Source of the DNA: Thiobacter sp964445085
GTDB lineage: Bacteria > Pseudomonadota > Gammaproteobacteria > Burkholderiales > Thiobacteraceae
Reading direction: 5' to 3'
Length of the DNA: 22,789 bases
NCBI GenBank assembly: GCA_964445085.1
Contig: CAYUJV010000043.1
Span: forward strand, 1 to 22,789
Positions 6,363-14,505 of this stretch are shown piece by piece. The position numbers and the translations under genes are program-made. The notes beneath the pieces are model-generated. The model saw nothing but the letters and a program-made list of their open reading frames with translations. It ran no database searches and was not told the DNA's origin. Position 1 is the first letter of the stretch. The number at the start of each line of letters is the position of its first letter.

Positions 6363-7781
6363 TCATGCCCGGTTCAACTGCGGCAGCTGTTCGATGAACC
6401 GGGCGATGTCCCTGCCTTCCAGACAGCGCACGTCCAACCGGAATGCGCCGTCCGCCACGCGGCCGATCACCGGCACCGGCAGTTCACGGAAAGCCTGTTC
6501 GATTTTCTTCAGGGCCGTGCCTTCGCCCTTGCCCCTGACCCGCGGTGCGACCACCAAGGCGGCGCTAGGCAGCCGGTCGATGGGCAGGGAGCCGCTGCCG
6601 ATCTGGCTGTGCGCGGATTGGATGGAAACCTCGGCATGCGCACTGAGCGCCTGTTGCAGCGCCGGCAGGAGCGCCTGTGCCGTGGCCTCGATCTCAGGCA
6701 ATGGCCGCGTGAGCAGCCGCAGCGTGGGCAGGCGCTGCGCCAGCCGGTCGGGATCGCGATACAGGCGCAGCACCGCTTCCAGCGTCCCATAGATGATCTT
6801 GTCCACGCGCAGGGCACGCTTGAGCGGGTTCTTCTTGATGCGGGCGATCAGATCCCCGCGCCCGACGATGATGCCGGCCTGCGGCCCGCCCAGCAGCTTG
6901 TCGCCGCTGAAGGTGACGAGGTCGGCGCCGGCGGCGAGGGACTGCTGCGGCGTCGGCTCCCTGGGCAGGTCCCACCGGCCCAGATCGACCAGCGTGCCGC
7001 TGCCGAGATCGACCATGAACGGCAGATCGTGGGCGTGCGCGAGCCTGGCCAGGTCGCCTTCCTCCGCGGCGGCGGTGAAGCCCTGGATGGCATAGTTGCT
7101 GGTATGCACCTTCAGCAGCAGGGCGGTCCGGTCCGAGATCGCCTGCTCGAAATCGCGCAGGTGGGTGCGGTTGGTGGTGCCGACTTCCTTCAGGCGGCAG
7201 CCGGCACGCGCCATGATGTCCGGCACCCGGAACGCGCCCCCGATCTCCACCAGCTCGCCGCGGGAGACGATCACTTCGCGCCGCAGCCCCAGGGTGTTGA
7301 GCGCGAGAAACACCGCGGCCGCGTTGTTGTTGACGACGGTGGCGGCCTCGGCCCCGGTGAGCTCCTGCAACAGCGGCTCCACCAGGCTGTCGCGGTCGCC
7401 ACGCGCGCCGCCGGAAAGGTCGTATTCCAGGTTGCACGGCCGGCGCATGACTTCGACGGCATGGGCGACGGCCTCCTCCGGCAGCGGCGCGCGACCGAGG
7501 TTGGTGTGCAGCACGGTGCCGGTGAGGTTGAACACCGGGCGCAGCGCCGGCCGCGCCGCCCGCTCCAATGCGCCGTGCACCTGCGCGGCGAGCCGCGGCT
7601 CGCTTACCGCATCCGCGGCCAGGCCACCGTTGCGGGCGATGCCGCGCAGGCTGTCGAGTACGCTGCGCACCGCGCCGACGGTGGGTGCATGGCCGTATTC
7701 GCTGGCGAGGGCCTGGACGGCAGGCAGATTGAGGACGCGGTCGACGGCCGGGATGGCCGCGAGCGGGCTGGGATGCTGCAT
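6363..7781 (-). CDS. selA: L-seryl-tRNA(Sec) selenium transferase SelA
   Basis: A 472-residue PLP enzyme that converts Ser-tRNA-Sec to Sec-tRNA-Sec using selenophosphate. Family features are IPAVDR (10-15), NLTGTVLHTNLGRAPL (85-100), VVNNNAAAVFLAL (149-161) and the PLP lysine in FSGDKLLGGPQAG. With the ATG at 7781 as start, that lysine is residue 295, the same number as in E. coli SelA, which supports this start over the in-frame GTG at 7802. GGTGA lies 7 bases before the ATG. The gap to the fdhE stop is 62 bases and contains a lone TATACT, so selA may have a weak promoter of its own besides readthrough from fdn. Confidence 0.97.
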   Translation of the reverse strand: MQHPSPLAAIPAVDRVLNLPAVQALASEYGHAPTVGAVRSVLDSLRGIARNGGLAADAVSEPRLAAQVHGALERAARPALRPVFNLTGTVLHTNLGRAPLPEEAVAHAVEVMRRPCNLEYDLSGGARGDRDSLVEPLLQELTGAEAATVVNNNAAAVFLALNTLGLRREVIVSRGELVEIGGAFRVPDIMARAGCRLKEVGTTNRTHLRDFEQAISDRTALLLKVHTSNYAIQGFTAAAEEGDLARLAHAHDLPFMVDLGSGTLVDLGRWDLPREPTPQQSLAAGADLVTFSGDKLLGGPQAGIIVGRGDLIARIKKNPLKRALRVDKIIYGTLEAVLRLYRDPDRLAQRLPTLRLLTRPLPEIEATAQALLPALQQALSAHAEVSIQSAHSQIGSGSLPIDRLPSAALVVAPRVRGKGEGTALKKIEQAFRELPVPVIGRVADGAFRLDVRCLEGRDIARFIEQLPQLNRA

Positions 7782-7843
7782 GGGAGTTTCACCAAACGTC
7801 ACGCGTCATGGTGCCTTGTGTCGAAGTGCTTGCAGTATAGGCG

Positions 7844-8755
7844 CTAGGCGGAAACCAGGAACAGATTGGGCCCGCTGCGCTGCATGTTTTTCTCGTCCAT
7901 GAGGATGTCCAGGGCGAGCGAGGCCAGGTCGTCCGCCGTGGGGTCCAGGTGGGGATCCTTTTCCAGATAGAGGATCTTCAGGTAGGAGCCACATTCCTCG
8001 CAGGCCTCGGCCTTGACCGCGCCCTTGTCGCCCTCGATGCCGTAGTAGGCGATGCCCTTGGTGTTTTCGCAGTTGCTGCACTTCGCCCGCACCATGTGCC
8101 ATTCCGTTCCGCACAGGCTGCAATGCAGATAGCGCAAGCCCTGCTCCGCGCCGCCGATGCGCACGATGCTGGCCACCGGCGCCGAGGCGCAGGCCGGGCA
8201 CAGGTTCGGTACGTCGGTGCGGGTGAAGGCGGCGGGGCCCAGGGTCGTGACCATGTGCACCCAATAGGTTTGCAGTGCCGCCGCGACGAAGGGGGCGACG
8301 GCCAGGTCCAGCTCGTGGAAGCGCGCATCCAGCACCGCGTCGGCGAGCTGCTCCACGCCGCTCATGTCCAGGCCGTGCAGGCGGGTGATGGCGTCCTGGG
8401 CGGCGCGCGGCGCGCGGGAAGACACGGCGTCGGTGATCTGCAGCAGCGCCCTCTGCCACGCCGGATCGCGCCGCCAAGTGCGCGCGGGAAGCGGCGGCAT
8501 GCCGTGCTGGTGGCACAGCGCAAGCCCCGACGCGTCCGGCAGCGGCACCGGGGGGAAATCCGCCAGGGCCGCGTGCTGCGCGTCGGCCACGTGGGCCATG
8601 AAGCCGAGGAAGTCGCCCAGCTTGTGCCCCGGCGCGAGCTGGCGGAAACGGGCGGCGCGGTCCTTGAAAAAACTGTCCCGCGCCGGCAGGCGCAGGAAGG
8701 GGATGTCGCCGGCCGGGGCCTCGATCTGCCCCGGCTGGAGGATGCTTGCAGTCAC
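7844..8755 (-). CDS. fdhE: Formate dehydrogenase accessory protein FdhE
   Basis: A 303-residue cytoplasmic protein required to mature Tat-exported formate dehydrogenases. Four CxxC motifs, CPAC (186-189), CSLC (212-215), CSNC (226-229) and CEEC (252-255), form the two rubredoxin-like metal sites of the family. E. coli FdhE is 309 residues. The start is a GTG sharing its G with the fdnI TAG stop, with AAAGGAA about 8 bases upstream, so it is translationally coupled to fdnI. An open frame extends upstream into fdnI but lacks homology there. Its place at the end of fdnGHI fits a dedicated chaperone. Confidence 0.95.
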   Translation of the reverse strand: MTASILQPGQIEAPAGDIPFLRLPARDSFFKDRAARFRQLAPGHKLGDFLGFMAHVADAQHAALADFPPVPLPDASGLALCHQHGMPPLPARTWRRDPAWQRALLQITDAVSSRAPRAAQDAITRLHGLDMSGVEQLADAVLDARFHELDLAVAPFVAAALQTYWVHMVTTLGPAAFTRTDVPNLCPACASAPVASIVRIGGAEQGLRYLHCSLCGTEWHMVRAKCSNCENTKGIAYYGIEGDKGAVKAEACEECGSYLKILYLEKDPHLDPTADDLASLALDILMDEKNMQRSGPNLFLVSA

Positions 8756-9381
8756 TAACGGTTTCCTTTGCTCACTTCCTTGTACCAGCCCGGATGGTGA
8801 TGCCGGGCCCAAGCCGCGGTGACGGTGCCGCGGGTCATGGCGCGGATGGAGCCCTTGGTCCAGATCGCCGAATAGATGTGGATGATGATGGCGAGGATGG
8901 CGACGAAGCCGGCGACGGCGTGCACCAGCACCGCCAGCCGCACCACCGTGATCGGGAAATACGCCGTGAACCAGGGCTGCCAGATGACGATGCCGGAAAT
9001 CAGCAGCAGGGCGATGGTGAGCACCAGCGTCCAGAACAGATACTTCTGGCCGATGTTGTACTTGCCGATCTCCGGCAGGTTCCGCGCCTTGTTGCGCAGG
9101 ATGTCGCCCAGGTGCTTCTTCCATTCCCGATCGGCCGCCGTGATCCGGTTCTGCCCCCACAGCCGTCCGGCGAAGCTGAAAAAGGAAATCGCTAGCACCA
9201 CGCCGATGAAAGGATGCAGGATGCGCGACCAGGTGCCGCCGCCGAGGAAGGCAGTGAGGAAGTAGAACGCCGGATGGAACAGCGCCAGGCCGGAGATCGC
9301 CAACAGGATGAAGGTGATGGCGATGACCCAGTGGTTGGCCCGGTCGCGCCCCGAGTAGCGGGTGACGAGTGGCTCGCTCAT
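8755..9381 (-). CDS. fdnI: Formate dehydrogenase cytochrome b556 (gamma) subunit
   Basis: A 208-residue inner-membrane subunit with four transmembrane segments (about 17-38, 52-73, 114-134 and 146-170). It passes electrons from the beta subunit to quinone through two b haems. The haem ligands of E. coli FdnI have counterparts here: His17 (RANHW), His56 (RILHP), His154 (VLVHA) and His168 (IIHIY). GKYNIGQK (106-113) and HHHPGWY near the C terminus are also conserved. The start overlaps the fdnH stop by ATGA and its own stop overlaps the fdhE start, giving a tightly coupled order. Confidence 0.96.
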   Translation of the reverse strand: MSEPLVTRYSGRDRANHWVIAITFILLAISGLALFHPAFYFLTAFLGGGTWSRILHPFIGVVLAISFFSFAGRLWGQNRITAADREWKKHLGDILRNKARNLPEIGKYNIGQKYLFWTLVLTIALLLISGIVIWQPWFTAYFPITVVRLAVLVHAVAGFVAILAIIIHIYSAIWTKGSIRAMTRGTVTAAWARHHHPGWYKEVSKGNR

Positions 9382-10265
9382 GATGTGTGCTCCTTATCCT
9401 TGTCCTTGTCCTCGTCGACCTCGTTCGGGCCGGCGGTCACGTAGTGGAGGAAGCCGGCCAGCACCGCCAGCCCCAGCCCGAGGCTGGCCAGCGGCTTGGC
9501 GACGCCCTTCCACAGCGAGACCAGCGGACTGATGCCCGGGTCCTTCGGCAGGCCGTGGTACAGGCCCGGCTGGTCGGCGTGCTGCAGCACGTACATCACG
9601 TGCGTGCCGCCGACGCCGGGCGGGTCGTACAGGCCGGCGTTCGGGTAGCCGCGTTCCTTGAGGTCGGCGATACGCCCCTCGGCGTGGTGCTTCATGTCGT
9701 CCTTGGAGCCGAACACGATGGCGCCGGTGGGGCAGGTCTTCACGCAGGCCGGCTCCATGCCGACCGCGACCCGGTCGGAGCAGAGCGTGCACTTGTAGGC
9801 CTTGCCGTCCTTCTTCGACAGGCGCGGGATGTTGAACGGGCAGCCGGTGATGCAGTAGCCGCAGCCGATGCAGTTCTCCTCGTGGAAGTCGACGATGCCG
9901 TTGGTGTACTGCACGATGGCGCCGGGCGAGGGACAGGCCTTGAGGCAGCCCGGATCGGCGCAGTGCATGCAGCCGTCCTTGCGGATCAGCCACTCCAGCC
10001 GCCCCTGCTGCACCTCCACCTCCGAGAAGCGCATCACCGTCCAGGACTGGTCGGTGAGGTCCAGCGGGTTGTCGTAGACGCCGGTGCAGGTGCCGATTTC
10101 GTCGCGCAGGTCGTTCCACTCCATGCACGCCACCTGGCAGGCCTTGCAGCCGATGCACTTGGAAATGTCGATCAGCTTCGCCACCCGGATCACCTCGCCG
10201 CGTGCGACGGGGGACGGGGTGGTGGTGGCGGACCGGGCCTGGATGTCGAGTGATTGCAGTGCCAT
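9378..10265 (-). CDS. fdnH: Formate dehydrogenase iron-sulfur (beta) subunit
   Basis: A 295-residue subunit with 16 cysteines arranged for four [4Fe-4S] clusters: C37/40/43/47 (KCIGCKACQVAC), C99/102/107/111, C132/135/138/142, and the pairs at 159/162 and 174/178. A C-terminal transmembrane helix (about 256-277) anchors it on the periplasmic side, followed by an acidic and lysine tail (DEDKDKDKE). It relays electrons from FdnG to FdnI. AAGGAGG precedes the ATG, 10 bases after the fdnG stop. The leader before the first cluster is about 36 residues. Confidence 0.96.
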   Translation of the reverse strand: MALQSLDIQARSATTTPSPVARGEVIRVAKLIDISKCIGCKACQVACMEWNDLRDEIGTCTGVYDNPLDLTDQSWTVMRFSEVEVQQGRLEWLIRKDGCMHCADPGCLKACPSPGAIVQYTNGIVDFHEENCIGCGYCITGCPFNIPRLSKKDGKAYKCTLCSDRVAVGMEPACVKTCPTGAIVFGSKDDMKHHAEGRIADLKERGYPNAGLYDPPGVGGTHVMYVLQHADQPGLYHGLPKDPGISPLVSLWKGVAKPLASLGLGLAVLAGFLHYVTAGPNEVDEDKDKDKEHTS

Positions 10266-10275
10266 GGCCGCCTCC

Positions 10276-13200
10276 TTATACCTTCTCGAGGGTCACGAGG
10301 AAGGACTTGAACTCCGGCGTCTGCGTGTTCGCGTCCCCGACGAAGGGCGTCAGCGTGTTGGTGATGTAGCCGTTCTTCGCCAGCCCGGTGAAGCCCCAGT
10401 GCAGCGGCACCCCGACGGTGTGCACCTTCTTGCCGTCCACGTCCAGGGTGCGCACGCGCTTGGTGACCACCGCCACGGCGACGATGAAGCCGCGCTTGGA
10501 TTTCACCCGCACGTGATCGCCGGCCTTGATGCCCTTCTCCTTCGCCAGCTCCTCGCCGATTTCCACGAACTGCTCCGGCTGCACGATGGCGTTGAGCCGC
10601 ACGTGCTTGGTCCAGAAGTGGAAGTGCTCGGTCAGACGGTAGGTGGTGCCGACATAGGGGAACTGATCGGGCGTGCCGAAGCTGCTCCAGTCGTCCTTGA
10701 ACACCCGCGCCGCCGGGTTGAACTTCGCCAGGTCGTTCTTCGGATGCAGCGGATTCGCGGCAATCGGCGACTCCAGCGGCTCGTAGTGCTCGGGGAAGGG
10801 GCCCTCCGCCATCTTGTCCACCGCGAAGAAGCGCGCCACGCCTTCCGGGTTCATGATGAATGGGCTCATGCCCTCGTCCGGCGCCGAATCGATCTTGAAG
10901 TCCGGGATGTCGGAACCGGTCCACTTGCCCACGGCGGCGTCCCAGGCGATCAGCTTGCGGGTGGGGTCGAAGGGCTTGCCGGCCACGTCGCAGGACGCGC
11001 GGTTGTAGAGCACGCGCCGGTTGGCGGGCCAGGCGAAGGCCCAGTTGAGGGTCTGGCCGATGCCAAAGGGGTCGGCGTTGTCGCGCCGCGCCATGAGGTT
11101 GCCCTTCTCGCTCCAGGCGCCGGAGAAGATCCAGCAGCCGCAGGCGGTGGAGCCGTCGTCGCGCAGCTCGGCGAAGCCGTTGAGCTGCTCGCCGGCCTTG
11201 ACCAGCACCTTGGCCGGATCCTTCGGATCGGTGACGTCCTTGAGCGCGCGGCCGGAGAACTCCTTGGCCAGTTCCTCGGGGGCAGGCGCGTAGGGCTGGC
11301 GATGCTTCCAGGTGAGGTTGAGGATGGGGTCGGGGAAGGCCCCGCCTTCCTTCCGGTACAGCTCGCGCAGCTTGAGGAAGATGCCGGCGAGGATCTCCTG
11401 GTCGCCCTTGGCGTCGCCCGGCGGCTCGGCCGCTTTCCAGTGCCACTGCAGCCAGCGGCTGGAGTTGACCAGGGAACCGTCCTCCTCGGCGAAGCAGGTG
11501 GAGGGCAGGCGGAACACCTCGGTCTGGATCTTGGCCGGATCCACGTCGTTGTACTCGCCGTGGTTCTGCCAGAACTCCGAGGTCTCGGTGGCCAGGGGAT
11601 CGATGATCACCAGGTACTTGAGCTTGGCCAGGCCGTTCGCCACCTTCACCTTGCACGGCGCCGAACCCAGCGGGTTGAAGCCCTGGCAGATGTAGCCGTT
11701 CATCTTGCCCTGGTTCATGTTCTCGAACACCTGCAGGATGTCGTAGCCCTTGTCGAGCTTGGGCAGCCAGTGGTAGCACCAGTCGTTCTCCGCCGTGGCG
11801 GCGTCGCCGTACCAGGCCTTCATGGTGCTGACGAAGAACTTGCCGTAGTTCGACCAGTAGGAGAGCTGGCCCGGGCGCAGGGGCTTGAAGGCGCGCTTCT
11901 CGATGTAGGTCTTGTAGTCCTGTTCCGCGTCGCCGGGGAGCGTCATGTAGCCCGGCAGCAGGTTGGACAGCAGGCCAAGATCGGTCAGCCCCTGGATGTT
12001 GGAGTGGCCGCGCAGCGCGTTCATGCCGCCGCCCGCCGCGCCGATGTTGCCCAGCAGCAGCTGCACCATGGCCCCGGTGCGGATGATCTGGGAACCCTGG
12101 GAGTGGTGTGTCCAGCCCAGCGCATAGAGGATGGTCATGGTGCGGTTGGGCGCGGCGGTTTCAGCGATCATCTCGCACACCTTGAGGAAGGCATCCTTGG
12201 GCGTGCCGCAGATGGTGGCCACCATATCCGGCGTGTAGCGCGAGTAGTGCGCCTTCATCAGCTGGTAGACGCAGCGCGGATTCTGCAGCGTGGGGTCGGT
12301 GATGACGTAGCCGTCCTTGCCGATCTGATAGCCCCAGGAGGACTTGTCGTAGCTGCGCTTCTCCGGGTTGTAGCCGGAGAAGATGCCGTCGTTGAAGGCG
12401 TACTCGTCCTTCACCAGGAAGCTGAAGTCGGTGTAGTTCCGCACGTACTCGTGGTGGATCTTGTCGTTCGTCAGCAGGTAGTTGATGACGCCGCCGAGGA
12501 AGGCGATGTCGGAGCCGGCGCGGATCGGCGCATAGTAGTCCGATACCGCGGCCGAGCGCGTGAAGCGCGGGTCGACCACGATCAGCTTCGCCTTGCGGTG
12601 CGCCTTTGCTTCGGTCACCCACTTGAAACCGCAGGGGTGGGCTTCGGCGGCATTGCCGCCCATGATCAGGACCAGGTCGGTATTCTTGATATCGACCCAG
12701 TGATTGGTCATCGCGCCGCGGCCAAACGTCGGGGCAAGACTTGCCACCGTCGGGCCGTGTCAGACACGCGCCTGATTATCGAATGCGAGCATCCCCAGGC
12801 TACGCGCGATCTTGTGCGTCAGGTAGCCTGTTTCGTTGCTGGAGGCGGAAGCGGCGAGCATGCCGGTGGAGAGCCAGCGGTTCACCGTCTCGCCCTTGTC
12901 GTTCTTGGCGATGAAATTCTTGTCGCGGTCGTCCTTCATCAGCTTGGCGATGCGGGTGAAGGCATCGTCCCAGGAAATGCGCTGCCATTCCTTGCTGCCG
13001 GGCGCGCGATATTCCGGATGCTTGAGCCGGTTCGGGCTGTGCACGAAGTCGAGCAGGCCGGCGCCCTTTGGGCAGAGCGTGCCGCGGTTCACCGGATGGT
13101 CCGGGTCGCCCTCGATGTGCATGATCTCGGTGTGGGCGTTCTTGGACTTGTCGCCCAGGCTGTAGATGAGAATGCCGCAACCGACGGAGCAGTAGGGGCA

Positions 13201-13347
13201 GGTGTTGCGGGTTTCGCTGGCACGGGCGAGCTTGAACTGCCGGACTTCCGCCAGGGCCTCGCTCGGGGAAAATCCCAGCATGGCCAGGCTGGAGCCGCTC
13301 ATCCCCGCCGCGCAGATCTTGAAGAACTGGCGTCTGGTGACTTGCAT
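10276..13347 (-). CDS. fdnG: Selenocysteine-containing formate dehydrogenase alpha subunit (FdnG type)
   Basis: Catalytic molybdenum/tungsten subunit, 1023 residues including selenocysteine, oxidising formate in the periplasm. A Tat signal (RRQFFK, residues 5-10) is followed by a [4Fe-4S] site, C50/C53/C57/C92, and Lys94. The frame is broken only by TGA at 12760-12762, within DNQARV-Sec-HGPTVASLAPTFGRG. Counting from the ATG at 13347 this is residue 196, the same position as in E. coli FdnG. A SECIS hairpin follows. GGAGG lies 5 bases before the start. The C-terminal pterin-binding domain (residues about 860-1020) is intact. Annotation programs would split it into a 195-aa and an 823-aa piece; it is one gene, not a pseudogene. 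Confidence 0.98.
12722..12762 (-). promoter_or_regulatory. SECIS element of fdnG
   Basis: Starting at the Sec UGA on the minus strand, the RNA can form GG-(bulged U)-GGCAA-GUC-UUGCC-CC. Numbering the U of UGA as 1, the bulged U is U17 and the loop holds G23 and U24. These are the three positions known to contact SelB in the E. coli SECIS. In window coordinates they are 12746, 12740 and 12739. This supports true Sec insertion rather than a nonsense mutation. Confidence 0.92.
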
Positions 13348-13436
13348 GTTGCCTCCAAAGCGAACGTTGAGAATCGTCCAAGCGCCTGCCTTTCTTTTTT
13401 GTCGCGGATGCTCTGCGTGGGGCAAGCGTGTTTTCC

Positions 13437-13464
13437 AATATAGAACGTCACGACCAGCTTGCAA
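13437..13464 (-). promoter_or_regulatory. Candidate sigma-70 promoter of the fdn-sel cluster
   Basis: On the minus strand TTGCAA (13459-13464) and TATATT (13437-13442) are separated by 16 bases, giving a leader of roughly 85 bases before fdnG. No FNR-type TTGAT-N4-ATCAA site and no correctly spaced sigma-54 element is seen nearby. The remainder of 13348-13542, between ampD and fdnG, holds no gene. Confidence 0.5.
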
Positions 13465-13542
13465 GGGGCGGTTTGTGATTTCACGATGCGGGATTGGCGC
13501 CGGGGTCGAGTCCGGCCTCGCCCGGGTCGAAGCCGGTGCGGC

Positions 13543-14094
13543 TTAGGCCCAGGACCGCCGGTAGCGCGCCCAGTCGAAGAGCGGCCCGGGGTCGGTCTTG
13601 CGGCCGGGCGCGATGTCGGAGTGGCCGACGATGTCGCGGATGGGATAGGCCGCCCTGAGGGTGCGCGTCAGCTCGGCGAGGGCGGTGTACTGCGCGTCGG
13701 TGAAGGGCTCGAAATCCGAGCCCTCGAGTTCGATGCCGATGGAGAAGTCGTTGCAGCGCTCGCGGCCGCACCAGTTGGAGACCCCGGCATGCCAGGCGCG
13801 CTTGCCGCAGGGCACGAACTGGATCAGCTCGCCGTCGCGCCGGATCAGGAAATGGCTGGAGACTTCCAGGCCCTGGAGGCTGGCGTAGTAGGGATGCGCC
13901 GCCGGGTCGAGGCGGTTGGTGAACAGCTCGACGATGCCGTTGCCGCCGTATTCGTTGGGGGGCAGGCTGATGTTGTGGATCACCAGCAGCGAGGGGGGGT
14001 CGTCCGTCGGCCGCTCGTCCCAGTTGGGTGAGGGAATGAAGCGCGCGCCCTCGACCACGCCCTCGGCGTCGATGGCGAGCCGTTCCCGCCTCAC
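13543..14094 (-). CDS. ampD: 1,6-anhydro-N-acetylmuramoyl-L-alanine amidase AmpD
   Basis: A 183-residue cytoplasmic zinc amidase that recycles anhydro-muropeptides, the same length as E. coli AmpD. Zinc ligands are His40 (LLVIHN), His158 (VGHSD) and Asp168 (KTDPGPLFDW); Glu122 (IGIELEG) and Lys166 complete the catalytic set. The start is a GTG overlapping the stop of the thioredoxin-like gene (GTGA), with AGGAGG 5 bases upstream; no ATG is available in the N-terminal region. A much longer open frame upstream lies antisense to the exchanger gene and is a shadow. AmpD activity normally keeps AmpR-controlled beta-lactamase uninduced, but no ampC or ampR is in the window. Confidence 0.95.
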   Translation of the reverse strand: MRRERLAIDAEGVVEGARFIPSPNWDERPTDDPPSLLVIHNISLPPNEYGGNGIVELFTNRLDPAAHPYYASLQGLEVSSHFLIRRDGELIQFVPCGKRAWHAGVSNWCGRERCNDFSIGIELEGSDFEPFTDAQYTALAELTRTLRAAYPIRDIVGHSDIAPGRKTDPGPLFDWARYRRSWA

Positions 14095-14438
14095 GGCTCC
14101 TCCTGCGGCGGGCCGGCCAGCGCCGCGCGGATCGCCTGCTGCAGCCGGCTCGGCGTGATCTCGCTGTCCAGCGCGGCATGGAACTGCCCGTCCTTGTACA
14201 GGAACAGCGCGGGCAGATGGAACAGGTCGTACTGGCGGGCCAGCGCGGTGGCCTGCTGCACGTCGACCTTGAAGCAGGCGCGGATGAGATTGCCCGTGGC
14301 GCCCACCGCCGCCGGCAGCAGGCGCTCCACGGCGCGGCAGCTGCCGCAGTCGGGGCTGGAGAACAGCACCAGGCTCGCGCCCGGGGTGCGGGCGAGGGTG
14401 TGGTGGTAGTCGAATTCGGTGAGGGGCTGCAGCTGCAT
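14091..14438 (-). CDS. Thioredoxin-family protein
   Basis: About 115 residues with the thioredoxin fold: an active site FSSPDCGSC near residues 26-34, then the cis-Pro strand HLPALFLYKDGQF near 79-91. The CGSC pair replaces the classical CGPC, and there is no signal peptide, so a cytoplasmic redox or peroxide-related role is likely. The ATG at 14438 was chosen because it gives the normal domain length. A GTG at 14486 would add 16 residues but would run through a TATACT/TATAAT promoter-like sequence. It is translationally coupled to ampD. The partner protein is unknown. Confidence 0.82.
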   Translation of the reverse strand: MQLQPLTEFDYHHTLARTPGASLVLFSSPDCGSCRAVERLLPAAVGATGNLIRACFKVDVQQATALARQYDLFHLPALFLYKDGQFHAALDSEITPSRLQQAIRAALAGPPQEEP

Positions 14439-14459
14439 GGCGGTCGTCAACCCGCCCAG

Positions 14460-14465
14460 TATAAT
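14460..14465 (+). promoter_or_regulatory. Likely -10 box for the exchanger gene
   Basis: TATAAT lies 40 bases before the plus-strand ATG at 14506. The -35 region is poor. The opposite strand reads TATACT over the same bases (14458-14463), so the thioredoxin-ampD pair may start here too, in a compact divergent promoter. Confidence 0.4.
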
Positions 14466-14505
14466 GCCGGCTTTCCGCCAATACACCCGTCACAGGAATC
14501 CATCC

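Noticed and set aside
4333..6792. An 819-codon plus-strand open frame
   Set aside because: It is antisense to selB and the selA end, and reads through the palindromic repeat; low-complexity composition.
8756..9160. N-terminal extension of FdhE over fdnI
   Set aside because: No homology, and the GTG at 8755 with AAAGGAA fits the family length.
12760..12762. Apparent nonsense mutation splitting fdnG
   Set aside because: The TGA is at the Sec196 position, is followed by a SECIS hairpin, and the island supplies SelA, SelB and tRNA-Sec.
13409..13440. Possible sigma-54 promoter upstream of fdnG (TTGG...TTGC on the minus strand)
   Set aside because: The GG and GC elements are 11 bases apart instead of 10 and the flanks match poorly.
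10084..13443. A 1119-codon open frame on the plus strand across the formate dehydrogenase region
   Set aside because: It is antisense to fdnG, rich in Arg/His/Gly/Val as expected from reversed GC-rich codons, and has no recognisable domain.
13348..13542. FNR/Anr site expected for anaerobic formate dehydrogenase control
   Set aside because: No TTGAT-N4-ATCAA-like palindrome could be found.
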